From positions 1-64,000 of the forward strand of contig JAJPKM010000042.1 in the NCBI GenBank assembly GCA_021323735.1: DNA of 64,000 nucleotides. Direction: 5' to 3'. The notes under the pieces are model-generated. The model did not search any database. It was not told the DNA's origin and was given only the letters and a program-made list of their open reading frames with translations. The stretch comes from Gammaproteobacteria bacterium (lineage in GTDB: Bacteria > Pseudomonadota > Gammaproteobacteria > Steroidobacterales > Steroidobacteraceae). How positions within the stretch are numbered: position 1 is the first letter of the stretch; every line of letters starts with the position of its first letter. Both the position numbers and the translations under genes were made by a program. Below, in pieces: positions 37,654-45,962 of the stretch.

Positions 37654-39858
37654 TCAAGCCGCTTCCGTATTCCCGGCGCGTTTGGCCGGCGGCAGACTCA
37701 ATGTGATACGCGTGAACTTCCCTGGCACGGTAGCCAGCGAAACCTTGCCGCCGACCTGCTGCATGAGCCCGGCCATCAAATTCATCCCCACGCCTCGCCC
37801 CGCATCCTTGGTGGCATTCTCCACCGTCGAGAACCCGGGCTGGAAGAGCAGCGAGAACACTTGTTTCGCATCCAAGGTGGCTGCCTTCTCCGGCGTGATG
37901 AACCCCTTCCTCAGTGCCGCCTGCTTGATCTTTTCGGTCGACATGCCCTGCCCGTCGTCTTCGGCGATGAGCTTGTAGCCGGCGTCGCCGAGTTCCTGGA
38001 ATATCAGCTTGAGCTGTCCCTGCGTGGGCTTCCCGGCGCCCAGCCGGTCGTTCGCGGATTCGAGGCCATGTACGATGGAATTTCGCACGGCCTGCACGGC
38101 AATATCCTTGACGATGCGCCGATACTGATCCGGCACCGTATCGAATCCCAGGCATTGCAGGGACGCTTCCTTGTTGTTTTCGTTGGCCACCCGCGCCGTC
38201 AGCTGCTGCAGCATGGAGGGCACGCTGCCCTCGTTTTTGGCGATAATTTCCGAGCCGCCACGCTCGATGACCGCCGTATCCGCATGGGCGTCGGAGTCGC
38301 CACCGGCGGCGACATGCAGGCGCGCCAGGCGCGAAACCAAGTCGCCGACGGACTGCAAGTGGGTCAACAGGTCGTCCAGCTTGATGACCAGCGGAAGGAA
38401 GTCGTTGCCCGACAGATCGGATTTCTCGCGCAAATTCTTCAAATCATCCTCGAAGGAGTGCGCGCGGCTCTCGATGGACGACAATCCCAGGGCCGCAGCT
38501 TCGCCTTTCACCGAATGGACTTGACGGAACAGGGTGTCGAGCTTCTTGCGGAAGGCGCTCTCCTCGCGGGCCGGCTCGCGCAGCACCGCGTTGATCATTT
38601 TCATCGCGGCGTTGGAGTCGCTCAGGAATGAAGCCAGCTGCGTCGGATCGACGTGCAGAATACCCAGCAAGGTATCGACTTGTGCCTGTGCCTGCGTCTG
38701 CGAGGTCTGCAGTTCTCGGGCGAGATCCACGCGGGCGCTGACATCCGCGACCGCCACCAGCACATGCGTGATCTTGTTGTCGACCCGCACGCGGTGGAAA
38801 TCGAACTGCAAATAGCGCGTGGCGATCTTGCCCTGACCCGAATCGAAATTGACTTCGATTTCGCCGAGCGGGTTGATGGTCTTGACCAGGTTCTCCTTGG
38901 TGCGTTCCGACCACAGCACCCCGATGAACTTGAGGGCCGTCGCGAGCGTCTTCTCGGAAACGATGTCCTTGAGCAGCGTCTCGAAGGGCAGCCCGGCGAA
39001 ATCCGTGCGCTGAAACAGCGATTCGAGCGCGCTCGAGTATGAGGCACCGATGATGAGGTTCTCATCGAGCAGGAACAAGCCGTCCTTCACCGTGCGCAGG
39101 ATATCCGCGGTCTGTTGACGCGCCTGGCGCAGCGAGGCGTCCTGGCGTTGCCGCGCGAGCATCAAAATCGATACCAGTGCCGCCAGCACGATCGCGATGA
39201 GTAGGCCGGTGAGCATGACGAGGCGCAATTCGGTGGCCGAGCGCGCGCTGCCGGTCTGCAGGTCGGTCACGATGGCATTGAGCTCGCCGTCGATCAACGG
39301 TATCACGCGCTTGGTGATGCGGATGGAGGTGGCGAGGTCCCGTTCCAGCTGCTTACCGCTCTCATTGAGCGCAGTACCGGTCGTCTCGTTGTCCTGGTAG
39401 GGCACGCCCTTGAATTTCAGGATGGGATCGAGCGACTCCTGCTCCTTGGCCCACAGTTCGCGCAGTGCCGCGGCATGCTTGCCGGAGATGGGTTCGCCCT
39501 TGGCGGAGGTGTCGCCCGACAAGGCGAACCAGCTCGCGGCACGCGACGCGTTCATCTCATGCAACCCGGCGTCGAGCTTGGTGGCGGCATCGCGCAGCTG
39601 ATCGATCGATTCCTGGATATAACCGCGCGTCGTCAAGTGGTCGTGCATCGAGTCGAGCGATGCGTGGATGAGTGCCGGATTGCGCTGCTGCTGTCCGACG
39701 AACTTGAGGGACACGGTGGTATCGGCCAGTTCGCTGGCGAGTTCCAGACCCGGTATCAATACGACGGCAACGAAGGCGAAGGCGAGGATGATCACCAGCA
39801 CCACCAGGCCGCCTCCGGTCATTCGCGGTACTAAACTGCTGGCAAGACGACGGTTCAT
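37654..39858 (-). CDS. Membrane-bound CheA-like Hpt histidine kinase without CheW domain
   Basis: A 734-residue protein. TM1 is about 16-38 and TM2 about 213-234, enclosing a 175-residue helical periplasmic sensor. A PAS-like domain (about 250-380) and a helical linker follow. The Hpt-like histidine is His448 in QVHSVKGEAAALG. The CheA-type ATPase has N-box AVRNSIVHG (589-598), EDDGQGM (633-639) and GRGVGMN (687-693). It ends about 40 residues after the ATPase, so no CheW-like regulatory domain exists. P2 is also not recognisable. It would sense a periplasmic or membrane cue directly and phosphorylate the CheY encoded next. The gene starts three bases after the Ser/Thr kinase stop. Confidence 0.88.
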   Translation of the reverse strand: MNRRLASSLVPRMTGGGLVVLVIILAFAFVAVVLIPGLELASELADTTVSLKFVGQQQRNPALIHASLDSMHDHLTTRGYIQESIDQLRDAATKLDAGLHEMNASRAASWFALSGDTSAKGEPISGKHAAALRELWAKEQESLDPILKFKGVPYQDNETTGTALNESGKQLERDLATSIRITKRVIPLIDGELNAIVTDLQTGSARSATELRLVMLTGLLIAIVLAALVSILMLARQRQDASLRQARQQTADILRTVKDGLFLLDENLIIGASYSSALESLFQRTDFAGLPFETLLKDIVSEKTLATALKFIGVLWSERTKENLVKTINPLGEIEVNFDSGQGKIATRYLQFDFHRVRVDNKITHVLVAVADVSARVDLARELQTSQTQAQAQVDTLLGILHVDPTQLASFLSDSNAAMKMINAVLREPAREESAFRKKLDTLFRQVHSVKGEAAALGLSSIESRAHSFEDDLKNLREKSDLSGNDFLPLVIKLDDLLTHLQSVGDLVSRLARLHVAAGGDSDAHADTAVIERGGSEIIAKNEGSVPSMLQQLTARVANENNKEASLQCLGFDTVPDQYRRIVKDIAVQAVRNSIVHGLESANDRLGAGKPTQGQLKLIFQELGDAGYKLIAEDDGQGMSTEKIKQAALRKGFITPEKAATLDAKQVFSLLFQPGFSTVENATKDAGRGVGMNLMAGLMQQVGGKVSLATVPGKFTRITLSLPPAKRAGNTEAA

Positions 39859-39861
39859 GGA

Positions 39862-41211
39862 TCAAGCGCTCCGCTGTGGTTTGCTGGGTTTGCGAGTCAT
39901 CAATTCCGCACGCAAGACATCCAAGGCATCCAAGAATTCCGCGGCGGAGGCAAATCGTTCTTTCGGATCTTTCGCCAACAGGCGATCCATGATCGACTGG
40001 TAGGGTGCCAAGTGATCGGGCATGCGCGGTACCGGGGCGCCACGGTGCGCCGCCAGGATGTCCGCCAGCGTCTTTCCCATGAAGGGCAAGGTGCCGCAGA
40101 GCATTTCGTAGAACACCACACCGAGACTGTAAAGATCGCCCCTGGCGTCGGGTTCCCGGTCATCGATTTGCTCGGGGCACACATAGTAAGGCGTTCCCGT
40201 GCAATCGCTGGCACTGGCACTGGCCGGATCATTCGACAGAAACCCGCCCCGCGCGGATCCGAAGTCGATGAGCACCAGGCGATTCTCGTTGGTCAGCATG
40301 AGATTGGACGGTTTTAGATCGCGATGGACCACGCGCGCAGCGTGCACGATTTGCAATGCCTCGCCGATTTGATGCGCATAATTCATGGCGTCCAATTCGC
40401 TCACCGGATGCTTCAGCCGCTCGCGCAAGCTCCCGCAGGGAAAGTATTCCAGCGCCAGATACAAATAGTCGTCGGTCGTGCCGAAATCGAGGACATTGGC
40501 GATGGATCGGTGATTGAGCTTCGACAAAATCGCGCATTCCTTGGTGAAGCGCTCCCTGTCGGCCTCGGACATCAGATGCCGCCCTTTGACGGCCTCGATT
40601 TTCAATGCGACCGGCTGCGGGAAGTCATCGTTGCGTGCCAGGTAGACACTGGCGGCGGAAGATTGCGCGATCTTCTTCATCATGGTGTAGCCGGCGATTT
40701 CCGGCTGGCGCCATCGGTCTGCCGCGGTGTTTGCGGCGACGGCCGGCGGCGGCGCCTCGAGCAACGGCTGAAGCGCGGTGCAGAGTTCGCCGATGATCAC
40801 CGAATGGATGGGCCAGTAATCGCTGGCACCCAGCTTCATGACGCGTGCGGCACTGCGTTCGTTGCCGCCGCGGGCGAACACGAATATCGGCAAGTTCGGC
40901 GCCTGCTCATGCAGGCGCTTGAGAGCCGCGAGCGATCCGTTGGCCGCTTCCGGCGGACTGAATTCGACGATGAACATTACCGCCACGTACGCACGCAAGC
41001 GCTCGGTTGAAATGGCATCGAAGCCGGCACGCGTCACCGTATCCGCATCGATTTTCGGCATTGCGCGGCGCACCAGGCCCGCGAGCCGCAAGCGCAGTTC
41101 CAGCTCATCGTGCACGATCAGGCACAGCACCGTGCCGCGGCTGCGCTCAACGGCAGTCGGCGGTACCAGCGTGGTACTCGTGGCCGAGGTGGTTGCGGTT
41201 TGACTGTTCAC
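39862..41211 (-). CDS. Ser/Thr protein kinase with N-terminal degenerate receiver domain
   Basis: A 449-residue protein. Residues 27-150 look like a receiver fold (VLCLIVHDELELRLRLAG; IFVFARGG; KLGASDYWPI), but the phosphoacceptor place reads VMFIVEFS with Glu83 in place of Asp, so it is probably a pseudo-receiver. The Hanks kinase domain (about 173-440) is intact: Lys204 in VALK, catalytic HRDLKPSN at 296-303, DFG at 316-318, and GTPYYVCPEQ. No transmembrane segment is seen, so it is soluble. It sits between the TonB fusion gene (8 bp upstream) and the CheA-like gene (3 bp downstream), suggesting crosstalk between phosphorelay and Ser/Thr phosphorylation. Substrates are unknown. Confidence 0.9.
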   Translation of the reverse strand: MNSQTATTSATSTTLVPPTAVERSRGTVLCLIVHDELELRLRLAGLVRRAMPKIDADTVTRAGFDAISTERLRAYVAVMFIVEFSPPEAANGSLAALKRLHEQAPNLPIFVFARGGNERSAARVMKLGASDYWPIHSVIIGELCTALQPLLEAPPPAVAANTAADRWRQPEIAGYTMMKKIAQSSAASVYLARNDDFPQPVALKIEAVKGRHLMSEADRERFTKECAILSKLNHRSIANVLDFGTTDDYLYLALEYFPCGSLRERLKHPVSELDAMNYAHQIGEALQIVHAARVVHRDLKPSNLMLTNENRLVLIDFGSARGGFLSNDPASASASDCTGTPYYVCPEQIDDREPDARGDLYSLGVVFYEMLCGTLPFMGKTLADILAAHRGAPVPRMPDHLAPYQSIMDRLLAKDPKERFASAAEFLDALDVLRAELMTRKPSKPQRSA

Positions 41212-41219
41212 GGCAGCGT

Positions 41220-43277
41220 CTACTTGGGCACGCGGTAAGCGATGCGCACCTGCGTGCCCACGGCGATGGCCTTACCGCCCTGCACCACCGGCTGGTAGCG
41301 CAAGTGGCTCACCGCTTTGGTCGCCGAGGTCTCGAACACCTTGGGAGGCGTGGCATTCAGAACTTTCACATTCGTAACCACACCGTCGGGTCCGACCGTA
41401 TAGCCGACTTCCACCCATCCCTCGATGCCGCTCTGCAGGGCTCGCGGCGGATACTGCACGTCAAGCTTGGTCAGGCGCGTCAACGACTGTTCCGGCACTT
41501 GCAACGGTCCGGCGCCCGCGACTTTCCTTTGGCGAATTTTGTCGTTGAGCGCATCCAAATCGGCGGAGGCGCCAAGACCGGTGGCGAGTTGCACCAGCGT
41601 CTCCGACCTGTCCAGGTCGCCGGCGTCAAGCGCGGCGCGCGCGCGCTCGACGATCTGCCCCTGCACTGCGCCGCTGATCTGCGGAAGCGCACTGTTTTTC
41701 GGATCGGCACCGCGCAGCTGATTGACATAGAACAATGCGCTGTCATTGTCCGGCTCGGTGAGCTTGCCCTGGGCCAGACGCGACTGCGCCAGCTCGAGGT
41801 ACTGCGGCAGCTCAGGCTTCGGCGCCGACTGACTTTTGGCCTGGCTCAGTTCACGCTGCAGGCCGGTCACGGTTGCCGCAGGCGCTCCCATGGTGTGCAT
41901 CTCGGCGAGGACTCGCTCCGCGTCGCCGTAGTTTCGTTGCTGGATGGCGCCGTGCGCCATTTGCACCAGGCGCTTGACCAAGTCCTGCGTCTGCGCCTGC
42001 AAGGCGGGGCCGCCGGCACCGGCTTGTTTCGCTTGATCGAGGTAGTAGAGCGCACTGTCGTTGCGCGGATCGATCAGATGATCTTGCTGCACGCGTGCAT
42101 CGACGAGCTGGAGCAGCCGGGTCACCTCGAAGTCGGCCCGCCGACGATGAACATCATCGCGCAGTTGGGCAATTTTCGCGGGCGGAAGTGCCTTCGAGCG
42201 CGCCGCCTCATCGAGCAACTGGGTCGCGCGGTCGAAGTTCTGGGCATTGAGGGCGGCGAGAATCTGTGCCGGACCTATTTCGGCGCGCAGACTTGCTATT
42301 TTTTCGTCGAGAGCCGACAAGCGCTTGTCGTTCGCATCGATGCTGCGTGCGGTCTCCAGGAACTGCAATGCCGTGTCGAACTTGCGCTCATCGAGAGCCG
42401 ACTGCACGCGCGCAATCAAGATCTCCGCAAGGCGCTGCAGTCCTTGCCGCGCCTCGCCATTGTTGGGGTTGAGAACGAGCACTTCGCGATAGAGTGAGAG
42501 CGCGCTGGCTGCCGCCGGATCGATGAAGTGCCGATCCTGCATGGCTTCCTGCGCTCTCTCGATGAGTGCGTCGATTTTTTCGTCGACTTCGGCCGGCGAC
42601 TTCGGAGCGGTCGGGGCCGCGGCCGCCTTGGCAGGCTCTGATGCAGACGGTGCCGACGATGTAGATGATGCGCTCACCGGCTTCACGTCACCGGGGCCCC
42701 GGCGGGCGAGCATGAAAGCAACCAGCGCCGCGATGAGGACTCCGCCGATCACGGCCGGGACCAGCCAAGGTTTTTTCGGAGCGGCGGCAAGGGTCGGTGT
42801 CGGGGTCGAGCCGTCGCCCAAGAGCGCCAGACGTGAATTCACCTCTTCGTGGGCGCTGTCGAGCGCACCGGTGAGCACGTTGTCCTCGATGGGCAACCCG
42901 ACGTGGGCTACCACCTGCCGATGTTGAATGGGCAGCGTCCACGCATTGCTGCTCGTAGCATGGTCCAACGCGACGATGGCAAAGCGCGAGGAATGCATAT
43001 GCAGACGCGACAGCACCGACGCCGGGTCCGGATGGTTACGCGCATCCCACAACACGATCCCGGCCTGGCCCGAGGGCACCGAACCGACCAACTCGTCGAT
43101 CGTGTCGATCTGCTTTAGAACCAGCCCGCCATTTAAGTCGGCGCCTATCTGCGGCCACAACGATTCGTCGCCGGTAACCAAGAACACGGTGAGCTTTTGC
43201 TTTCTCACCGCTTGAGGCATTGCCCGCTCGGCTGGCTCCGCTGTTGTAAGTTCATGTTTTCTCAAACTCTTCGGCAT
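41220..43277 (-). CDS. Receiver-like/TPR/TonB C-terminal domain fusion (energy transducer-like)
   Basis: A 685-residue protein. An N-terminal cytoplasmic receiver-like domain (about 28-145) has Asp78 in IVLWDARN at the phosphoacceptor-like position but lacks a clear acidic pair. One transmembrane helix (171-191) is followed by a Ser/Ala/Pro linker. A long helical TPR-like region (about 220-590) contains three or more repeats with the recurrent phrase ID-P-NDSALYY/LFY. The C-terminal TonB_C domain begins near 600 (QYPPRALQSGIEGWVEVGYTV). The TonB part would be periplasmic. Classical ExbB/ExbD genes are not nearby. It is the first gene of the five-gene unit. The ATG has a GAGG ribosome site nine bases upstream. 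Confidence 0.85.
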   Translation of the reverse strand: MPKSLRKHELTTAEPAERAMPQAVRKQKLTVFLVTGDESLWPQIGADLNGGLVLKQIDTIDELVGSVPSGQAGIVLWDARNHPDPASVLSRLHMHSSRFAIVALDHATSSNAWTLPIQHRQVVAHVGLPIEDNVLTGALDSAHEEVNSRLALLGDGSTPTPTLAAAPKKPWLVPAVIGGVLIAALVAFMLARRGPGDVKPVSASSTSSAPSASEPAKAAAAPTAPKSPAEVDEKIDALIERAQEAMQDRHFIDPAAASALSLYREVLVLNPNNGEARQGLQRLAEILIARVQSALDERKFDTALQFLETARSIDANDKRLSALDEKIASLRAEIGPAQILAALNAQNFDRATQLLDEAARSKALPPAKIAQLRDDVHRRRADFEVTRLLQLVDARVQQDHLIDPRNDSALYYLDQAKQAGAGGPALQAQTQDLVKRLVQMAHGAIQQRNYGDAERVLAEMHTMGAPAATVTGLQRELSQAKSQSAPKPELPQYLELAQSRLAQGKLTEPDNDSALFYVNQLRGADPKNSALPQISGAVQGQIVERARAALDAGDLDRSETLVQLATGLGASADLDALNDKIRQRKVAGAGPLQVPEQSLTRLTKLDVQYPPRALQSGIEGWVEVGYTVGPDGVVTNVKVLNATPPKVFETSATKAVSHLRYQPVVQGGKAIAVGTQVRIAYRVPK

Positions 43278-43647
43278 CTTATGGCCTCATGTTGCAATCG
43301 TCCGCGGCGGCTTCATTGCGCCGCGATCGCATTCGTATACCGCGAATGTTCTGTGTTTGGCTTAACACAATAAGGTTCCGGCAAATGCGGGGCTGAGGAC
43401 ATGCTTTGGGTCACATTTGGCTGCGCCCAAACGCCCGGAAAGGCCGTGATGGCCAGGGCAAACATAAAAGATGAGAACTGCTTAACAGAGCGGGGAGGCT
43501 TCCCCCGCAGAAATGCGCGTTACCGGCGCCGATCGCCGCTAGGTCGCCCGCTGGAGTTCCGGCCGAGCTTGCCGATCACATGACCCGGTACAAATCGCCG
43601 GTCGCACAGTCACATTTTGCCGGCCAAGTCGGCCGGAATCGCCACCG
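43278..43647. other. 370-bp intergenic region upstream of the signalling operon
   Basis: No convincing gene lies here; a 60-codon plus-strand frame (43401-43583) lacks a ribosome site and natural composition. The stretch must hold the promoter of the minus-strand five-gene operon. Visible structures are a 6-bp inverted repeat at 43352-43369, a GC-rich hairpin GCGGGG/CCCCGC near 43490-43510 without T-tract, and a CCGGCC/GGCCGG hairpin at 43620-43636 just after the upstream gene's stop. Confidence 0.5.
43352..43369. promoter_or_regulatory. Short inverted repeat, possible operator of signalling operon
   Basis: TGTGTT, a six-base spacer TGGCTT, then AACACA. It lies about 75 bp upstream of the TonB-fusion ATG in an otherwise GC-rich region. 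A 6-bp palindrome of this kind can arise by chance, so this is weak. Confidence 0.25.
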
Positions 43648-44022
43648 CTACTGCTTGGTGCCGGTAAAGGTCCCATCGCCGAACTGGCCGAGCGACACCC
43701 GTCCGCTCATGGTCTTGCCGTCGGTCTTACCCGAATACTTGACGGCCAAGCTTTGCCCCTGCCCCTCGACCTTGTATTCGATCGTCACATCCTCGCCCTT
43801 CACCGTACCGGTCACCTGGGCCTCGCCCAACTGACCTTTGTAGCTTCCGGACAGGGCTTCGCCTTTCTGAACCAGAATAAATGTCGGAGAGCCGCTGCCC
43901 GCCCCGGTCTCGACCGCCATGATCCACGTGCCGGTGACGTCTGCGGCGCTCGCCAAGTGCGCAAATGCCAAGGCCGCACCCGCCAGCAAGACACCCAAAG
44001 TTGTTTTGAGTTTCGTCACCAT
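43648..44022 (-). CDS. Small secreted beta-rich protein
   Basis: From ATG 44022 the protein has 124 residues, with a clear signal peptide (LGVLLAGAALAFAHLASA, cleavage near 27) and a mature domain of short alternating strands: VTGTWIMAVETGAGS, FILVQKGEALSGSYKG and VTGTVKGEDVTIEYKV. This pattern recurs in small periplasmic lipocalin/avidin-like proteins, many annotated hypothetical. A GGGGGA ribosome site precedes this ATG better than the upstream in-frame ATG at 44052. It is divergent from the membrane-protein gene. No function can be assigned. Confidence 0.75.
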   Translation of the reverse strand: MVTKLKTTLGVLLAGAALAFAHLASAADVTGTWIMAVETGAGSGSPTFILVQKGEALSGSYKGQLGEAQVTGTVKGEDVTIEYKVEGQGQSLAVKYSGKTDGKTMSGRVSLGQFGDGTFTGTKQ

Positions 44023-44140
44023 CGGTATTCCCCCATGAGTTGAGCCTCGCATGATACGCCAAGACCCGGGGCCGCTTGAATTCCGGAGTGCACCGGAGCG
44101 CCGGCCTGGTCACCGGCTCCCCGGGCAATTCGACAACATA

Positions 44141-44159
44141 TACTCTATGATACAGAGTA
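44141..44159. promoter_or_regulatory. Inverted repeat, candidate operator for the winged-helix regulator
   Basis: TACTCT, spacer ATGATAC, AGAGTA, in the 174-bp divergent region between the small secreted protein gene and the membrane-protein gene. It overlaps AT-rich hexamers that could act as -10 elements (TATACT 44139-44144, TATGAT 44146-44151). Its place makes it a plausible binding site for the regulator encoded at 44774-45169. Confidence 0.4.
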
Positions 44160-44196
44160 CTTGACGACGCACGGAATCGTCGGTTAGTGTCGATCC

Positions 44197-44790
44197 GTGG
44201 ATGACACAACCGCACGCCTCGATTCCCATGCAGTGGCCACGCTGCGCTACATCCGCTCCTCCATGGAGGGCGCGGTGCTGCTGGCTGTCCCCGGCTCGGC
44301 CGGTATTGTTTTGGGCAGCATTGCCTTGGCTGCCGCGGCCCTGTGTTTCACGCCGAGCTTGCGCCACTACTGGCTGGGGATTTGGCTGGGAGCCGCGCTG
44401 GTCGGCGCGGTCATCGGCAGTATCTTGATCGTCAGGGAATCGTCTCTGCGCGATCTGCGTCTGGCCGGCACGCCCTTGCTCAAGTTCGCGCTATGTCTGT
44501 CACCCTCCTTGGGTGCGGGTCTGGTGATGACGGCCGTGCACTGGTTTGCCGGCAACCTGCATGCCATCCCCGGCACCTGGCTGCTTCTGTACGGCTGTGC
44601 ATTGGTCGCCGCGAGCGCGGCTACGACGCGGATCATTGCGACTCTGGGTGTCTTCTTCATCTTGTTCGGATTATTGGCGCTGCTGCTGCCGGATGAGTGG
44701 CAGATATCGATGTTGGGCGCCGGTTTCGGCGGTCTGCATATCGTCTTCGGCATTCTGATCAGACGCATGAGCCATGGCAGTGAAACTTAA
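44197..44790 (+). CDS. Multi-spanning inner-membrane protein of unknown function
   Basis: A 197-residue protein with about six hydrophobic segments (starting near 27, 55, 93, 118, 140 and 165), short loops and an Arg-rich end. The start is GTG, without a strong ribosome site. The gene overlaps the next gene (winged-helix regulator) by 17 bp, indicating translational coupling. I do not recognise the family. Its linkage to a regulator and a cis-prenyltransferase suggests a role in membrane or isoprenoid-lipid physiology, which is an inference. Confidence 0.7.
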   Translation: MDDTTARLDSHAVATLRYIRSSMEGAVLLAVPGSAGIVLGSIALAAAALCFTPSLRHYWLGIWLGAALVGAVIGSILIVRESSLRDLRLAGTPLLKFALCLSPSLGAGLVMTAVHWFAGNLHAIPGTWLLLYGCALVAASAATTRIIATLGVFFILFGLLALLLPDEWQISMLGAGFGGLHIVFGILIRRMSHGSET

Positions 44791-45169
44791 ACTGCGCGCC
44801 GCGATACCGGCGGCACAGAAGCGGACCAAGTTGGCCGCGGTAGCCGAACTGCCTTCGACATCTGCCGACCACAACGATGCGACATTCGACCGGCTGGTAT
44901 ACGAGCGCGTGCGGCTGGGCATCATGAGCGCCCTTGCGGTGCGCGACGAGCTGACCTTCAATGAGCTGAAGTCCCTGTTCGATGTCAGCGACGGCAATTT
45001 GAGCGCACACGCGCGCAAACTCGAGGAAGCGGCGTACCTAACCTGCACGAAATCCTTCGAGCGGCGCCGTCCGAAGACCGTGTATCGCCTGACGGCGCTC
45101 GGTAGGAACGCCTTGAATCGGTATCTTGACCACGTCGAAGCGGTGATCAAGGCAACGCGTCGCACATGA
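44774..45169 (+). CDS. Winged-helix transcriptional regulator
   Basis: A 131-residue protein. After a basic 40-residue N-terminus, FDRLVYERVRLGIMSALAV starts a winged-helix domain. LTFNELKSLFDVSDGNLSAHARKLEEA is the helix-turn-helix, and RRRPKTVYRLTALGRNAL the wing and last helix. This matches the ArsR/PadR-like HTH_34 type of small regulators (DNA-binding winged helix, no effector domain). The overlap with the membrane-protein gene and a 42-bp distance to the prenyltransferase gene suggest one operon, possibly autoregulated via the palindrome at 44141-44159. Confidence 0.85.
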   Translation: MAVKLKLRAAIPAAQKRTKLAAVAELPSTSADHNDATFDRLVYERVRLGIMSALAVRDELTFNELKSLFDVSDGNLSAHARKLEEAAYLTCTKSFERRRPKTVYRLTALGRNALNRYLDHVEAVIKATRRT

Positions 45170-45211
45170 TTTCTCTTGGCTCACGAACTTTGTATTGCAG
45201 AGCAACCTAAT

Positions 45212-45928
45212 ATGCACGTAGCAATCATCATGGACGGTAACGGACGCTGGGCCTCGCAGCGCGGGCTGCCGCGCACCGCCGGCCACCGCGAGGGGGCGAA
45301 GACCGTCGACAAGGTGGTCGAAGCTGCGGCGCGACGCGGTATCGACACCTTGAGCCTCTACGCATTCTCGGCCGACAACTGGGGCAGGCCGCGCGGTGAA
45401 GTCGCGGCGTTGTTCGCGCTTCTGCGCCGCTACCTGCTGTCCCAGACTCCCCGATGCCTGGAAAGAGCGATTCGGATCAACGTGGTGGGCCGCAGAGATC
45501 GCCTGGCACCGGAAGTTCTTCGTACGATCGAGCACAGCGAAGGAGCCACGGCTCATTGTTCCGGAATGACGTTGCGTATCGCAGTCGACTACTCGGCGCA
45601 GCATTCCATGCTGCAGTCTTGCCGGCGCATGGCACTGGAATCCTCGATCGAGCGATCTCGCTTCAAGGAGCATCTTGCCGAGGTCGATCATGCGGTGACG
45701 GTGACACCGGACGTCGACCTGCTGATCCGCACGGGCGGCGAGAAGCGGTTGAGCGACTTTCTACTGTGGGAATGCGCCTATGCGGAACTGTGCTTCGTCG
45801 ATGCGTTCTGGCCGGACTACGACGAGCTGGCCTTTGCCGAGGCTCTTGATGAGTTCGCGAAGCGTGAGCGCCGATTTGGCCAGATCGGCACGCCCGGCCG
45901 CGTTCCCGCGCGCGTGAACCACGGCTAG
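45212..45928 (+). CDS. Cis-prenyltransferase (UppS-like paralogue)
   Basis: From ATG 45212 the protein has 238 residues. The start MHVAIIMDGNGRW is how this subfamily begins. Conserved features are the DGNGRW motif with its catalytic Asp, YAFSADNWGRP, and RTGGEKRLSDFLLWE near the C-terminus. In place of the N-Y-G-G-R block of housekeeping undecaprenyl-diphosphate synthases it reads AVDYSAQHSM. It would condense isopentenyl diphosphate onto an allylic primer; chain length may differ from C55. The neighbours cdsA, dxr and frr that usually flank uppS are absent, so this is probably a second, specialised copy. A TTG start at 45176 is possible. Confidence 0.85.
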   Translation: MHVAIIMDGNGRWASQRGLPRTAGHREGAKTVDKVVEAAARRGIDTLSLYAFSADNWGRPRGEVAALFALLRRYLLSQTPRCLERAIRINVVGRRDRLAPEVLRTIEHSEGATAHCSGMTLRIAVDYSAQHSMLQSCRRMALESSIERSRFKEHLAEVDHAVTVTPDVDLLIRTGGEKRLSDFLLWECAYAELCFVDAFWPDYDELAFAEALDEFAKRERRFGQIGTPGRVPARVNHG

Positions 45929-45962
45929 CCCAATGGGTTATTCCGTAGGAGGGGAGCGGTAA

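Noticed and set aside
43401-43583. 60-codon plus-strand frame between the signalling operon and the small secreted protein gene
   Set aside because: No ribosome site, Arg/Pro-rich composition and no signal or domain.
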